64,000 nt of DNA from Orbus hercynius (GTDB lineage: Bacteria > Pseudomonadota > Gammaproteobacteria > Enterobacterales > Orbaceae), in contig NZ_RBWY01000001.1 of the NCBI RefSeq assembly GCF_003634275.1, forward strand, positions 62,001 through 126,000, given 5' to 3'. This document shows, one piece after another, positions 37,294 to 45,243 of the stretch. Numbering within the stretch: the stretch's first letter is position 1; each line of letters begins with the position of its first letter. Under the pieces are notes generated by a model. It searched no databases, had not been told where the DNA came from, and saw only the letters and a list, made by a program, of their open reading frames with translations. A program made the position numbers and the translations under genes.

Positions 37294-38335
37294 AACACCT
37301 CTCTGCTATTTCTATACTATTTTTTTCGATAAAGTCCCAAGTAGTAGTTGGGACCAATTCTTGAATTTCAGCAATTCTATTTGCACTCAATAAGCGCCGA
37401 ACCGCGGTTGCAGAAACGGCTACATCGCGGATTTTTTTACGCTCAATTTCAATTAGTTCAATCTTAGGGCTATTTGTCTCGTATTGGTTTAACCAATACT
37501 TCATGCCTTGATTATATTTATCCGTTATTGGTGAGAAGGGCTCAGTACCGACAAATCGTTTAGTGATATTGAGCGATGGCGCAATATAGTTTCTAAACAA
37601 TAACAGATCGATGCCAGTATTAGCATGCTCGATATCGGCTTTTTCCTTTAAAAAGTAATTAGGAAACGTCGCTTGCGAGACAATATATTCAGAGCTTGAG
37701 ATGACAGACACATTTGCCAGGTGAGCGGTGCCTGCTTGTACCAGTTTAAAACGTTCTTGAAAAGTAAATAGGGAACTGTTTTCGCTCACCACAAAGACAT
37801 GTAACCAATCACAGTGACTGGCCGCAAATTCAACTAAATATTGATGACCAAGTGTAAAGGGGTTAGCATTCATCACAATGCTGCCAATTGTTTTGCCAGC
37901 ATGCTGATATGTTGACAGTTCCTGGCAATAATGTTTTATACCAACCGGCGTATTTTCCATTAACGTTGCTAAATTTGGCACCACAACTAACGGGTAAAAA
38001 CTACATGCCGTAAATATGCTGATATTCTCTGGCTTAGTGTAGAGGAATAAGTGAAAAATCCCTCGGTCAGCCGCATAATCGATGATTTGATTAATCAGAT
38101 AATTGGTTAAGTTTTCACCGCGATAGTTGGGATCAATGGCGACACATTTGACAATGTTATGATAAATTCCCGCACAGCCAATAAGATGATCGTGTTCATT
38201 ATAGGCAACAACAAATAAATCAATTTGTTTATCGAGTTGTAAATTGCTTTGCTCAAGAAAGTGTTTGACTTCGCTTAGTGATGCTTCGCTATTGCCTACT
38301 CGTGCAAATCTAATATTATCATTTATCATATGCAT
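37280..38335 (-). CDS. citC: [Citrate (pro-3S)-lyase] ligase
   Basis: 351 aa. Acetylates the prosthetic group of CitD using ATP and acetate. An N-terminal GNAT-like domain (CVAIDPNYRGENLTNYLINQ) precedes the nucleotidyltransferase domain with IVMNANPFTLGHQYLVE (TxGH motif, about residue 155) and SATAVRRLL near the end. Usual length. First of the cit structural genes, 7 bp after the FAH gene. Confidence 0.94.
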   Translation of the reverse strand: MHMINDNIRFARVGNSEASLSEVKHFLEQSNLQLDKQIDLFVVAYNEHDHLIGCAGIYHNIVKCVAIDPNYRGENLTNYLINQIIDYAADRGIFHLFLYTKPENISIFTACSFYPLVVVPNLATLMENTPVGIKHYCQELSTYQHAGKTIGSIVMNANPFTLGHQYLVEFAASHCDWLHVFVVSENSSLFTFQERFKLVQAGTAHLANVSVISSSEYIVSQATFPNYFLKEKADIEHANTGIDLLLFRNYIAPSLNITKRFVGTEPFSPITDKYNQGMKYWLNQYETNSPKIELIEIERKKIRDVAVSATAVRRLLSANRIAEIQELVPTTTWDFIEKNSIEIAERCYENH

Positions 38336-38342
38336 TCATCAT

Positions 38343-39194
38343 TTATCGTTTAGGATTAATTTCATCGGCGATAATATTGCTTAAGCGACCAATTTTTTCG
38401 ATTTCAACTTCAATGCGATCACCCGCTTTCATAAATAACGGTGGTATGCGCTTTTTACCGACGCCGCCAGGCGAACCTGTGATAATCACATCACCTGCAG
38501 ATAACGCGGTGAAGGTACTAATATACGCAATGAGTTCCGGTATTTTATGGACAAGATTACGGGTATTATCGTGTTGGACTTGATTGCCATTTAAATAAGT
38601 CGCAATGGTTAAATTGGCCGGATCGGGTATATCATCCGTTGTGGTTAAACACGGCCCAAATCCCCCCGTTTTTGGCCAGTTTTTACCAGCCGTAAACCAA
38701 GTATGTTGCCAATCACGCACAGAGCCATCCATATAGCAGCTATAACCGGCGACATGAGATAGTGCATCTTGTTCGCTAATATGCATGCCGTTTTTGCCAA
38801 TAATGACAGCCAGTTCACCTTCATAATCAAATTCATTGGTAATTGCAGGCTTAATCAGCGGGCATTGATGACCGGTTTGTGAGTCTGCAAAACGGACAAA
38901 TAGTGTTGGCGCCGGATCAGTTTGTTCAAACTCAGCGCGTTTGTCGGCATAATTCATGCCAACACACAAAATCTTATTCGGATTAACAATGACGGGTAAG
39001 AACTCAATATCAGCTTCACTAAAATCAACGGGTTCGTGTAAATACTTTTGGGCTTGTTTAAGCGCGCCAGCGGCAAGTAACGATTTTAAATCTTTAAATT
39101 GCTTCCCCATTCTGGTGGTTAGGTCAATAATACCTTGTTGTGTAAGAATACCGTAATGTGCTTGCTGATTATAACTGTAACTAATAAATTTCAT
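38343..39194 (-). CDS. FAH-family hydrolase/decarboxylase in the citrate operon
   Basis: 283 aa fumarylacetoacetate hydrolase superfamily protein. Metal ligands are visible in FDYEGELAVIIGK (two Glu) and CYMDGSVRDWQ (Asp); substrate-loop residues in GMNYADKRAEF and the ITGSPGGVGKKR end motif. Members of this fold include oxaloacetate decarboxylase/tautomerase (FAHD1/FAHD2). As citrate lyase makes oxaloacetate and no oadGAB or CitM-like gene is present, this enzyme may convert oxaloacetate to pyruvate or keep it in the keto form. A role in another acid pathway is possible. Confidence 0.85.
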   Translation of the reverse strand: MKFISYSYNQQAHYGILTQQGIIDLTTRMGKQFKDLKSLLAAGALKQAQKYLHEPVDFSEADIEFLPVIVNPNKILCVGMNYADKRAEFEQTDPAPTLFVRFADSQTGHQCPLIKPAITNEFDYEGELAVIIGKNGMHISEQDALSHVAGYSCYMDGSVRDWQHTWFTAGKNWPKTGGFGPCLTTTDDIPDPANLTIATYLNGNQVQHDNTRNLVHKIPELIAYISTFTALSAGDVIITGSPGGVGKKRIPPLFMKAGDRIEVEIEKIGRLSNIIADEINPKR

Positions 39195-39259
39195 AACTCA
39201 TGCCTTAATAACCTATGACTAACTAAATAAACTGTGTTTGATAAAAAATTACTGGGTGT

Positions 39260-40252
39260 TTATATGACACCAGGAATAATAAATTTCATGATTAATAGTA
39301 ATGACGGCAAAATAATCACTGATAATGCCGTTGATGCAAGGAAAATACTCGATGCTTCTTTTTGCTGTACATTCCAATTATACGCTAAAATAACGGCAGT
39401 TGAGGCGGTTGGCATAGCAAGTAAAAAGACCAATTCTTCTGCTTCCATGCCTGATATACCAAAAAAATGAACCACAGCTAAAGCGACGATAGGCGTCATA
39501 AATGATTTTAATACTACATTGATGATTAATGACTTATCGAAAGTTATTTTCACGCCATATACACCAACACCAACAGCAATAAGTGAAATGAAGTTACAGG
39601 CACCCGACATAATCGCTGCTGCATTCATCACAAAATCAGGAACCCAAGTTGTGCCGTCAGATTTGGTTGTGGTACTGACTATTAATCCTAAAATAACCGC
39701 CAAAAACATCGGTTTCATAATCGAATTTTTGACTGCATCTAACACCATTTTGGCACTGACATTTTTACCCGATATTTTGGCATCACAAAATTCAAGTAGA
39801 AAAATGGTGATCGGTATTAAGGTGAGTGCGACGACAAAATTAGCAATAGCGACCGAGATAGTTGATGAAGCACCTAACAATAATGTTAAAAATGGTACGC
39901 CCATACCCCCCATATTAGGGAAACAACATAGCATTGATTGCATGGTACTTTCTTTCAGTGTGCTGCGTAGGAAATATTTATTAACTAAAAAACAGATTAT
40001 CCAAATACAAAGCATGGTGCAAAAAAACGCGACAATCCAACTGCCATTGAAGATTTCTGATGGTTTAGCATGAGATGTCTGTACAAATAGGAGCGCTGGG
40101 AACACAAAATTAGACACTAATCCTGAAAGCAATTTTTTAGCATCTTGGTTGAATATCCCTTTGTGTACACAAAACCAACCAAGAAAAATTAACAGAAACA
40201 CGGGTAAACAAGAGCTGATGACTTGTGATATGGCTGACCAATATAAATTCAT
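39260..40252 (-). CDS. AEC-family (auxin efflux carrier type) transporter
   Basis: 330 aa with about ten hydrophobic segments; LPVFLLIFLGWFCVHKGIF at the N-terminus and FLLAMPTASTAVILAYNWNV near the end are typical of AEC/MdcF-type permeases for malate, malonate or related acids. First gene of the citrate lyase operon (65 bp before the FAH gene), so probably the citrate or dicarboxylate carrier. No CitS/CitT-type carrier is present. Confidence 0.85.
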   Translation of the reverse strand: MNLYWSAISQVISSCLPVFLLIFLGWFCVHKGIFNQDAKKLLSGLVSNFVFPALLFVQTSHAKPSEIFNGSWIVAFFCTMLCIWIICFLVNKYFLRSTLKESTMQSMLCCFPNMGGMGVPFLTLLLGASSTISVAIANFVVALTLIPITIFLLEFCDAKISGKNVSAKMVLDAVKNSIMKPMFLAVILGLIVSTTTKSDGTTWVPDFVMNAAAIMSGACNFISLIAVGVGVYGVKITFDKSLIINVVLKSFMTPIVALAVVHFFGISGMEAEELVFLLAMPTASTAVILAYNWNVQQKEASSIFLASTALSVIILPSLLLIMKFIIPGVI

Positions 40253-40630
40253 TCCGAATTCCTCATTATTCTTTATTATTTAATTTGTTTGTAACTATTC
40301 CAATAGTTTATTCCTTATTTGGTGTTAATTGTAAAATTTATAGCTACTTTTTATTCATATAATGCTATTTGGCACTGGCCTTAGTTGCACATGAGTAATG
40401 AAATCTTCATTAATGTGATAACTCGCGTTGTATTAAGCAGTAGCGGCAATAGGTCATTTGCTGATCAAATATAACGGTAAATTTTACTGTTTAAATTTTG
40501 ACAATTATTGCATATCGCAAGGATCGAATTGGAGATGATGGCAACAGTGGAATAGTTGGCTTGGGTTATTATCCATGAAGTAAGCTTTTGTGTCGTGCTT
40601 CACCGCAAATCAGTATCATTATTTGATTGA
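40253..40630. other. Intergenic region upstream of the citrate operon
   Basis: About 380 bp without a gene. It should contain the operon promoter on the minus strand; A+T-rich with no clear CRP or CitB site that I can identify by eye. Confidence 0.3.
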
Positions 40631-40660
40631 AATAAACAACCGCTTTTGCGGTTATTTATT
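40631..40660 (-). terminator. Terminator after the DUF333 lipoprotein gene
   Basis: AACCGC-TTTT-GCGGTT core extended by AATAA/TTATT on the outside; the minus-strand copy ends in a T-rich run (GTTTATTT). Confidence 0.7.
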
Positions 40661-40870
40661 GTTAGAGTTAAAAAGCTCCCATTCATCAACGACTTGACCA
40701 TCAGGTAAATGACATAATCCATAAGATCCTTTTGGATCGGTGACAATCTCAGACTTACCGCCGATATTAACACAATATTGTGATGCCGGATTGGGTGTAT
40801 TGATGGTATCTTTTTTAGCACATGCAGCGGATAGAAAGGCTAACGATGCGATTAATAATAATTTTTTCAT
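40652..40870 (-). CDS. DUF333 lipoprotein
   Basis: 72 aa. Signal peptide with lipobox LSAAC (Cys at about 17). The DUF333 domain reads NPASQYCVNIGGKSEIVTDP, GSYGLCHLPDGQVVDEWELF, with two conserved Cys. Such proteins sit in the envelope and are of unknown function. The stop lies inside the terminator stem region. Confidence 0.85.
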   Translation of the reverse strand: MKKLLLIASLAFLSAACAKKDTINTPNPASQYCVNIGGKSEIVTDPKGSYGLCHLPDGQVVDEWELFNSNNK

Positions 40871-41205
40871 CTTATTCTCCAGTATAATGAAATTATTATC
40901 ACCAATTAGGGTGATTTTTCCTGCTATAAGTTCTAACGCTTCTTTACTTAATTGTATTTAATTAAATAAAGCGCCTATGCTGATAAGCATCGAATATTAT
41001 CTTCCATATCATTACAGAAAAATCAAAATTTAACAAACTACCTAATTGTATAGAAATGCAAAAAAAAAGTTAAAATAGCGGCGATTGGGTGAATATTTTT
41101 ATATCTATAAAAATCACTCATACCATTGATATAGGTGCTTGATTGATCTCGTAACTAGATAGCTAGGCGATAATGTTACTTCGTGGGCAACATACCACAA
41201 CTCAT

Positions 41206-41389
41206 TTAGCCACTGACAAGTCGGATGATTTCAAGTTCCTTATAAATTCGCGTTGCTGTAACTAATGCTAATTGATGGGGGTTAGTATCATAATATTCAG
41301 TGACTAGGATTATAGCTCGGTTAGCGGGGGACATTGAGGCTGCAAAACCAGCATTATTTATATATTGCCTCGTTAAAGAAAAGGATCAT
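41206..41389 (-). pseudogene. Possible decayed small gene
   Basis: On the minus strand an open frame ends at TAA 41206-41208 with protein-like sequence NAGFAASMSPANRAIILVTE, then YYDTNPHQLALVTATRIYKE. The only ATG with a plausible start context (41387-41389, MILFFNEAIYK) is in a different frame, so a frameshift would be needed. An internal ATG (MSPANR) would give 42 aa. Family not recognised. Nothing clear is seen in 40871-41205. Confidence 0.3.
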
Positions 41390-41458
41390 TGTGTACAACT
41401 TGCTGTCGATCACGTGCTTATATTTATATATGATTAGCTAAGTGCATTTATATGATGG

Positions 41459-41535
41459 AAAAAAAAAGCGAACTAACGATTAGTTCGCAAAATCATAAGA
41501 AATAAGAAAAAAGGAAATCAATGAATTACTCATAA
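41459..41535 (-). ncRNA. Putative small RNA unit A
   Basis: Minus-strand unit: short 5' hairpin (ATGA-GTAAT-TCAT), CU-rich linker TTTCCTTTTTTCTTATTTC, perfect 9-bp terminator stem GCGAACTAA/TTAGTTCGC and nine T. Same architecture as units B and C. No protein frame. Ends are approximate. Confidence 0.6.
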
Positions 41536-41637
41536 GCATTCTTTGAATTTTTATTATCCTCTTTACAACCCCGCTTGTCTGTTAAGAAATCGTAAGAGTC
41601 ATTTAAAATCGTGATTTTCAACTTGATTGGTTTTTTT

Positions 41638-41710
41638 ATAAAAAAACCCAACATAAATGTTGGGCAAATAATAAGGAATAAGAAAGGAAATGTAACATAA
41701 TTATCACATC
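41638..41710 (-). ncRNA. Putative small RNA unit B
   Basis: Minus-strand unit: 5' hairpin GTGATAATTATGTTAC (six pairs including G.U), CU-rich linker containing TTATTCCTTATTATTTG, terminator CCCAACA-TTTA-TGTTGGG and seven T. The 17-nt linker core is identical in unit C. The G.U pairs exist only in the minus-strand RNA, supporting this direction. A possible -10 TAGAAT lies upstream near 41725. Confidence 0.65.
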
Positions 41711-41944
41711 ACAAATAAATTCTACCATATTTCACCAGTAATTCTATATTTTCATTGTAAATAAATGTAATAGCTTTTTTTTATTTGTAATGAAATATGT
41801 AAATTACACAATTTAAATAAGAAAATTGAGATGTGTCTTTTAGTCTAACCGTAGGTAATTAGTTTAATTTTAGCGATATCTTAATATACTTTAATCATTT
41901 TCAATTTTTAATTGATATAAATTAGAGGATTACTGTATTTGTCG

Positions 41945-42024
41945 ATAAAAAAAAAGCGAACTAAAAATTAGTCCGCAAATAATAAGGAATAATAAAGGAA
42001 TGTAATATGAAAAATATTACTGAG
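41945..42024 (-). ncRNA. Putative small RNA unit C
   Basis: Minus-strand unit: 5' hairpin GTAATATTTTTCATATTAC (7-bp stem), linker ATTCCTTTATTATTCCTTAT, terminator GCGGACTAA/TTAGTTCGC with one G.U pair that would be an A.C mismatch on the plus strand, then nine T. A TATTAT-like -10 lies just upstream. Between units the DNA (41715-41940) shows no gene. Confidence 0.65.
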
Positions 42025-42193
42025 TTATAATAACATATAAAAAAATAATTTATTATTTTTATTCGTAAAATTAATTACATTTCTTATTGTTTGTTTTTTT
42101 AATAAATTGTTATGCCGTGAAATATTTTAATGAGCAAATTAAAAAATGTATCAACTGATGTAATTTCGATAAGACTCAGCTAAATAACGCGAT

Positions 42194-42223
42194 AAAAAAA
42201 CGCTTAAGTTAAAGCGTTTTTTT
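42194..42223. terminator. Bidirectional terminator
   Basis: AAAAAAACGCTT and AAGCGTTTTTTT form a symmetric hairpin with T-runs on both strands, ending the DUF423 gene on the minus strand. Confidence 0.85.
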
Positions 42224-42245
42224 ATTTACCCGATGAATTTACAAG

Positions 42246-42611
42246 CTATCTTTTAAATGCTGCAACAATAAGCAATACCCAACCAAGAATAAAAGCAAAC
42301 CCGCCAACAGGTGCCGTGCCGATATTAGGCAGCTGTAAATACGTAATACCGTACATCGTGCCACTAAAGCAGATAATACCAAGGATAAATAACCAACCCG
42401 AGAGGATAATAAAGCGATTACGCTGGTAATTTAACCATGCTGCAATCGCGAGTAGTGCTACAGTATGATACATTTGGTATTCAACGCCGAGCTTAAAAAT
42501 AGTCATATTTTGGCTAGATAAAATATGACTTAAACCATGAGAGGCCAACGCACCTAAAATAATACCTGTTGCACCAAAAAAACCGGCAAAAATCAAAAAA
42601 AATCGATTCAT
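42246..42611 (-). CDS. DUF423 family membrane protein (YgdD-like)
   Basis: 121 aa with four membrane segments; GILGALASHG-like ATGIILGALASHGLSH at the N-terminus, YQMYHTVALLAIAAW and NIGTAPVGGFAFILGW are the conserved DUF423 motifs. Function unknown, inner membrane. Chromosomal left neighbour of the tail locus; a short spacer of 13 bp separates it from the repressor gene. Confidence 0.9.
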   Translation of the reverse strand: MNRFFLIFAGFFGATGIILGALASHGLSHILSSQNMTIFKLGVEYQMYHTVALLAIAAWLNYQRNRFIILSGWLFILGIICFSGTMYGITYLQLPNIGTAPVGGFAFILGWVLLIVAAFKR

Positions 42612-42624
42612 TTTATTTCCTTAA

Positions 42625-43308
42625 TTAGAGTTCAAAAGAGCAATGAAAAACTCGTCCAATAATTTCGACTTCTTTTAAATCAGCTGTCTCATCGGGGTGC
42701 TCATCTGAATTGAATGAGTTAATCCTTACCTTATTATTTGGTGCTAAATACAGGCGTTTTAAACGATATAAATTATCTTGGCAGATAGCATAAATGTCGC
42801 CATCAATGATCTCTTTTTTTGCAGTATCAACTGAAACGGTTGCCCCATTAGGAATCACAGGTTCCATCGAGTTACCTCGAGCGGGAAAGCAGAGTACATT
42901 CTCTTTTTGGACCCCTTTGCGCCTAAAAAAGCGTTTGCCAAAACGAAGTTTATAGCCATCATAGTCGATTTCTGAGGTGGCACCGGCGCCAGCGGCTAGT
43001 TCAATTGATTTATAATAGGGGACTTCAACTTCATCTGTTTCCAGTGGTGTTGAGTCATCCCATTCATCTACAGGAATTTTATTGAGCTCTTTCATTATTT
43101 CATCTGTTCGCTTGACTTGACCTTTACCTGTTCTTAACCAATCAAGGCTCACGTGTAAAATTTTTGCGAGGCGATCAAGCTCTTTAGGCGTATTATCGCC
43201 TTTTTCCCATTTAGAAACCGCAGCTTTCGATACGCCAAGCATTTGAGCAATTTCTGGTTGAGTGAGTTTGCTTTGTAAACGGGCAAACTTAATTCGTTCT
43301 CCTAACAT
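42625..43308 (-). CDS. Phage-type repressor with S24 peptidase domain
   Basis: 227 aa. XRE helix-turn-helix at the N-terminus (LTQPEIAQMLGVSKAAVSKW), then a LexA/CI-type autoprotease domain: cleavage-site-like AAGAGA (about 105), nucleophile Ser in GNSMEPVIPNG, general base Lys in YRLKRLYL. RecA-stimulated self-cleavage after DNA damage is expected for the family, which would induce the tail locus. Divergent from the Q-like gene; operator-like sites lie between. Confidence 0.9.
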   Translation of the reverse strand: MLGERIKFARLQSKLTQPEIAQMLGVSKAAVSKWEKGDNTPKELDRLAKILHVSLDWLRTGKGQVKRTDEIMKELNKIPVDEWDDSTPLETDEVEVPYYKSIELAAGAGATSEIDYDGYKLRFGKRFFRRKGVQKENVLCFPARGNSMEPVIPNGATVSVDTAKKEIIDGDIYAICQDNLYRLKRLYLAPNNKVRINSFNSDEHPDETADLKEVEIIGRVFHCSFEL

Positions 43309-43327
43309 ATCTAGGCCTTTTTTTAAT

Positions 43328-43410
43328 TAAAGTTAACTTATATTAACCGAAATATTGTAAACTAAAGTTGACTGCCGGGTCAATTATTATTATTATTTAG
43401 TTAACCTTAT
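43328..43410. promoter_or_regulatory. Operator-like region between repressor and Q-like gene
   Basis: Repeated GTTAA/TTAAC and AAAGTTGAC words: dyad GTTAACTTATATTAAC at 43332-43347, AAACTAAAGTTGAC at 43360-43373, TAGTTAACC at 43398-43406. Similar words recur around the late promoter at 43917-43944. Probable repressor binding sites and divergent promoters. Confidence 0.6.
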
Positions 43411-43449
43411 GAAGGTTGTATCTGTTGAACAAAAGAATAGGACGTCAAT

Positions 43450-43926
43450 ATGTTTAATAATAGTATCAATAAGTTAACTAATACCAGTCATTTACCTGCT
43501 ACTCATTCACTCCATCATCAATATGAAAATATTGATTTATTCGTCAATATTAGTGACAAATTGATGATGTGGGGGAAGTATCATCGTTATAAAAGCGATT
43601 GTGGCTATAAACGTAAATCATCATCATTTATTAGCTCACCTGCTTCAAAAGGTCTATTTTTTGATTTCGAATTAATTGATTTTATTGATAAAATCCTGCT
43701 TTCGCTAAAAACATCTTCGTTAATAAAACATCAACAGGAATATGCGGTGATTGACGCTTACTATAAGGGGATTGACTTAGCTATTGATGGATATGATTGG
43801 AGCCAAAAATTAACGATTAGAGATATTGCACAATATTTAAATATACCTAAGTCAACGGTTGCTAATCGAAAAAAAACAGCCGAACAGTTTGTTTTAAATG
43901 AATTTATAAAATTAAGTAAACTTTAG
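43450..43926 (+). CDS. Antiterminator Q-like regulator
   Basis: 158 aa. KLMMWGKYHRYKSDCGYKRK and the C-terminal helix-turn-helix LTIRDIAQYLNIPKSTVANR followed by KKTAEQFVLNEF have the layout of the phage antitermination Q (PF06530-like) family. It lies directly upstream of a strong promoter followed by terminators, the same order as lambda Q-pR'-tR'-lysis. Predicted to allow RNA polymerase to read through into the lysis and tail genes. Family assignment is from pattern, not from a search. Confidence 0.65.
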   Translation: MFNNSINKLTNTSHLPATHSLHHQYENIDLFVNISDKLMMWGKYHRYKSDCGYKRKSSSFISSPASKGLFFDFELIDFIDKILLSLKTSSLIKHQQEYAVIDAYYKGIDLAIDGYDWSQKLTIRDIAQYLNIPKSTVANRKKTAEQFVLNEFIKLSKL

Positions 43927-43938
43927 TTGATTTAACGG

Positions 43939-43967
43939 TTGACTTTTGGGACGGTTAGTGATATTAT
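43939..43967 (+). promoter_or_regulatory. Late promoter of the tail locus
   Basis: TTGACT (43939-43944), 17-bp spacer, TATTAT (43962-43967): a near-consensus sigma-70 promoter. Overlaps repressor-like words (GTTGATTTAACGGTTGAC), and is followed within 90 bp by a strong terminator. Confidence 0.75.
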
Positions 43968-44050
43968 TATTCCATAGTAAAAATTCTGTATAGCCTCCTC
44001 ATAGCGGTTAATTGGGGATAAGCCATCACAGATATAATTTTTTATAGATT

Positions 44051-44082
44051 GCCCAGCTAAGTACTTAGCTGGGCTTTTTTAT
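44051..44082 (+). terminator. First terminator after the late promoter
   Basis: Perfect 10-bp stem GCCCAGCTAA/TTAGCTGGGC, loop GTAC, then six T. A lambda tR'-like position. Confidence 0.92.
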
Positions 44083-44315
44083 TATCAAACCTTTTACTAG
44101 TCAATTACTTATTTTTATCTCGTTTATTCAAATACAGGGGTTCACAGATAACATAATAGATGTGTTTATCATAAACAAAAGAGCTGTGTTAACCCCTTTT
44201 TTTTCGACTCGAAATTTTGATGTACATAAATATTCTATATTTACCTCACATTTATTGGGTAGGTATAGTTTCTAACAATCAAGATAATATTGGAAATTGC
44301 GAGGCTTAAAATAGT

Positions 44316-44343
44316 AACCGACCGATAAAAGTCGGTTTTTTTA
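44316..44343 (+). terminator. Second terminator in the late leader
   Basis: AACCGAC/GTCGGTT stem with an 8-nt loop followed by a T-run. Confidence 0.85.
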
Positions 44344-44453
44344 TTTCTAAAATCAGGCTAAGACGGCCACGCGAATTCAACGATATTTTTATTCGGCTTA
44401 CTCAAACCACACTTGAATAATTAACACGGCTAATTTAAAGCGTGATTATTGTC

Positions 44454-44480
44454 AGCGACAGTAGCTGTCGCTATTTTTTA
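44454..44480 (+). terminator. Third terminator before the holin gene
   Basis: AGCGACAG/CTGTCGCT stem with loop TAG and a following ATTTTTTA. About 30 bp before the holin start. The rest of 43968-44510 contains no gene. Confidence 0.8.
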
Positions 44481-44510
44481 ACTAACCGCTTCCAGTTATA
44501 GGGGGCATGC

Positions 44511-44750
44511 ATGAAGACATTAAATATGGATAAATTCACATCGCCCTTATCTTATTTCTGGGGGGTTATTTGTACGTTAATTGGAGCGCTTAGCTTGAAC
44601 GATATCGCAATTATAGTCGGGATAATTTTATCTATTGCGACATTCTGCATTAATTGGGTTTACAAACGGCGTGACTTTCAGCATAAGAAAAAATTACGGG
44701 AGCAGGTCTATGAAAAATTTATCGAAGATCGTAACCAGCTCGATTTGTAG
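44511..44750 (+). CDS. Phage holin
   Basis: 79 aa, two hydrophobic segments (PLSYFWGVICTLIGALSLN and IAIIVGIILSIATFCINWVY) and a basic, charged C-terminus: HP1/class II holin type. Forms inner-membrane lesions that release or activate the endolysin. Overlaps the lysozyme start by 41 bp. Confidence 0.85.
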   Translation: MKTLNMDKFTSPLSYFWGVICTLIGALSLNDIAIIVGIILSIATFCINWVYKRRDFQHKKKLREQVYEKFIEDRNQLDL

Positions 44751-45243
44751 TGTGGGTGTGATTATTGGCATTGTACTGACTAACTACCGTGATGATATTA
44801 GCATCAGTCGACAAGGGCTTGAGATTATAGGGAACGCTGAAAGCTGCCGGAACGAACCTTATTATTGCCCAGCGAATATTTTAACGATTGGCATTGGCTC
44901 AACAACTGGGCAAATCGAGCAACGCATATACTCGGATGATGAAATCGCGGTGCGTTGGGTGAGTGATATCAAACAAGCCGAGCAGTGCGTTAATCAATAC
45001 GCGAGCGGGGCCAAGTTACCGCAATCAGTGTTTGATGCAACCGTCTCAATCACCTTCAATGTTGGCTGTTCTAAGATGAAAATGTCAACGATGTACCGGT
45101 ATTTAAACACGGGTGATTATCAAGCTGCTTGTCATGAGCTGCCAAGATGGAATAAATCGGCTGGCAAAGTGCTAAACGGTTTAGTTATTAGACGAGAAAA
45201 AGAGCGTGAATTATGTCTAAGCGATTTAAATTTATCACAATAG
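44710..45243 (+). CDS. SAR-type lysozyme (endolysin)
   Basis: 177 aa from ATG 44710. An N-terminal hydrophobic segment (SSICSVGVIIGIVLT) without a clear cleavage site fits a signal-arrest-release endolysin. The glycoside hydrolase 24 core: EIIGNAESCRNEPYYCPANI with catalytic Glu, LTIGIGSTTG, SITFNVGCS and GLVIRREKERELC. Degrades peptidoglycan for release of particles. Overlaps Rz by 31 bp. Confidence 0.9.
   Translation: MKNLSKIVTSSICSVGVIIGIVLTNYRDDISISRQGLEIIGNAESCRNEPYYCPANILTIGIGSTTGQIEQRIYSDDEIAVRWVSDIKQAEQCVNQYASGAKLPQSVFDATVSITFNVGCSKMKMSTMYRYLNTGDYQAACHELPRWNKSAGKVLNGLVIRREKERELCLSDLNLSQ

Noticed and set aside
41468-42024. Reading the three repeat units as plus-strand GGA-rich (CsrB-like) RNAs or tiny plus-strand peptides
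   Set aside because: Terminator T-runs and G.U-compatible stems exist only on the minus strand, and the plus-strand peptides (4-7 codons) differ between units.
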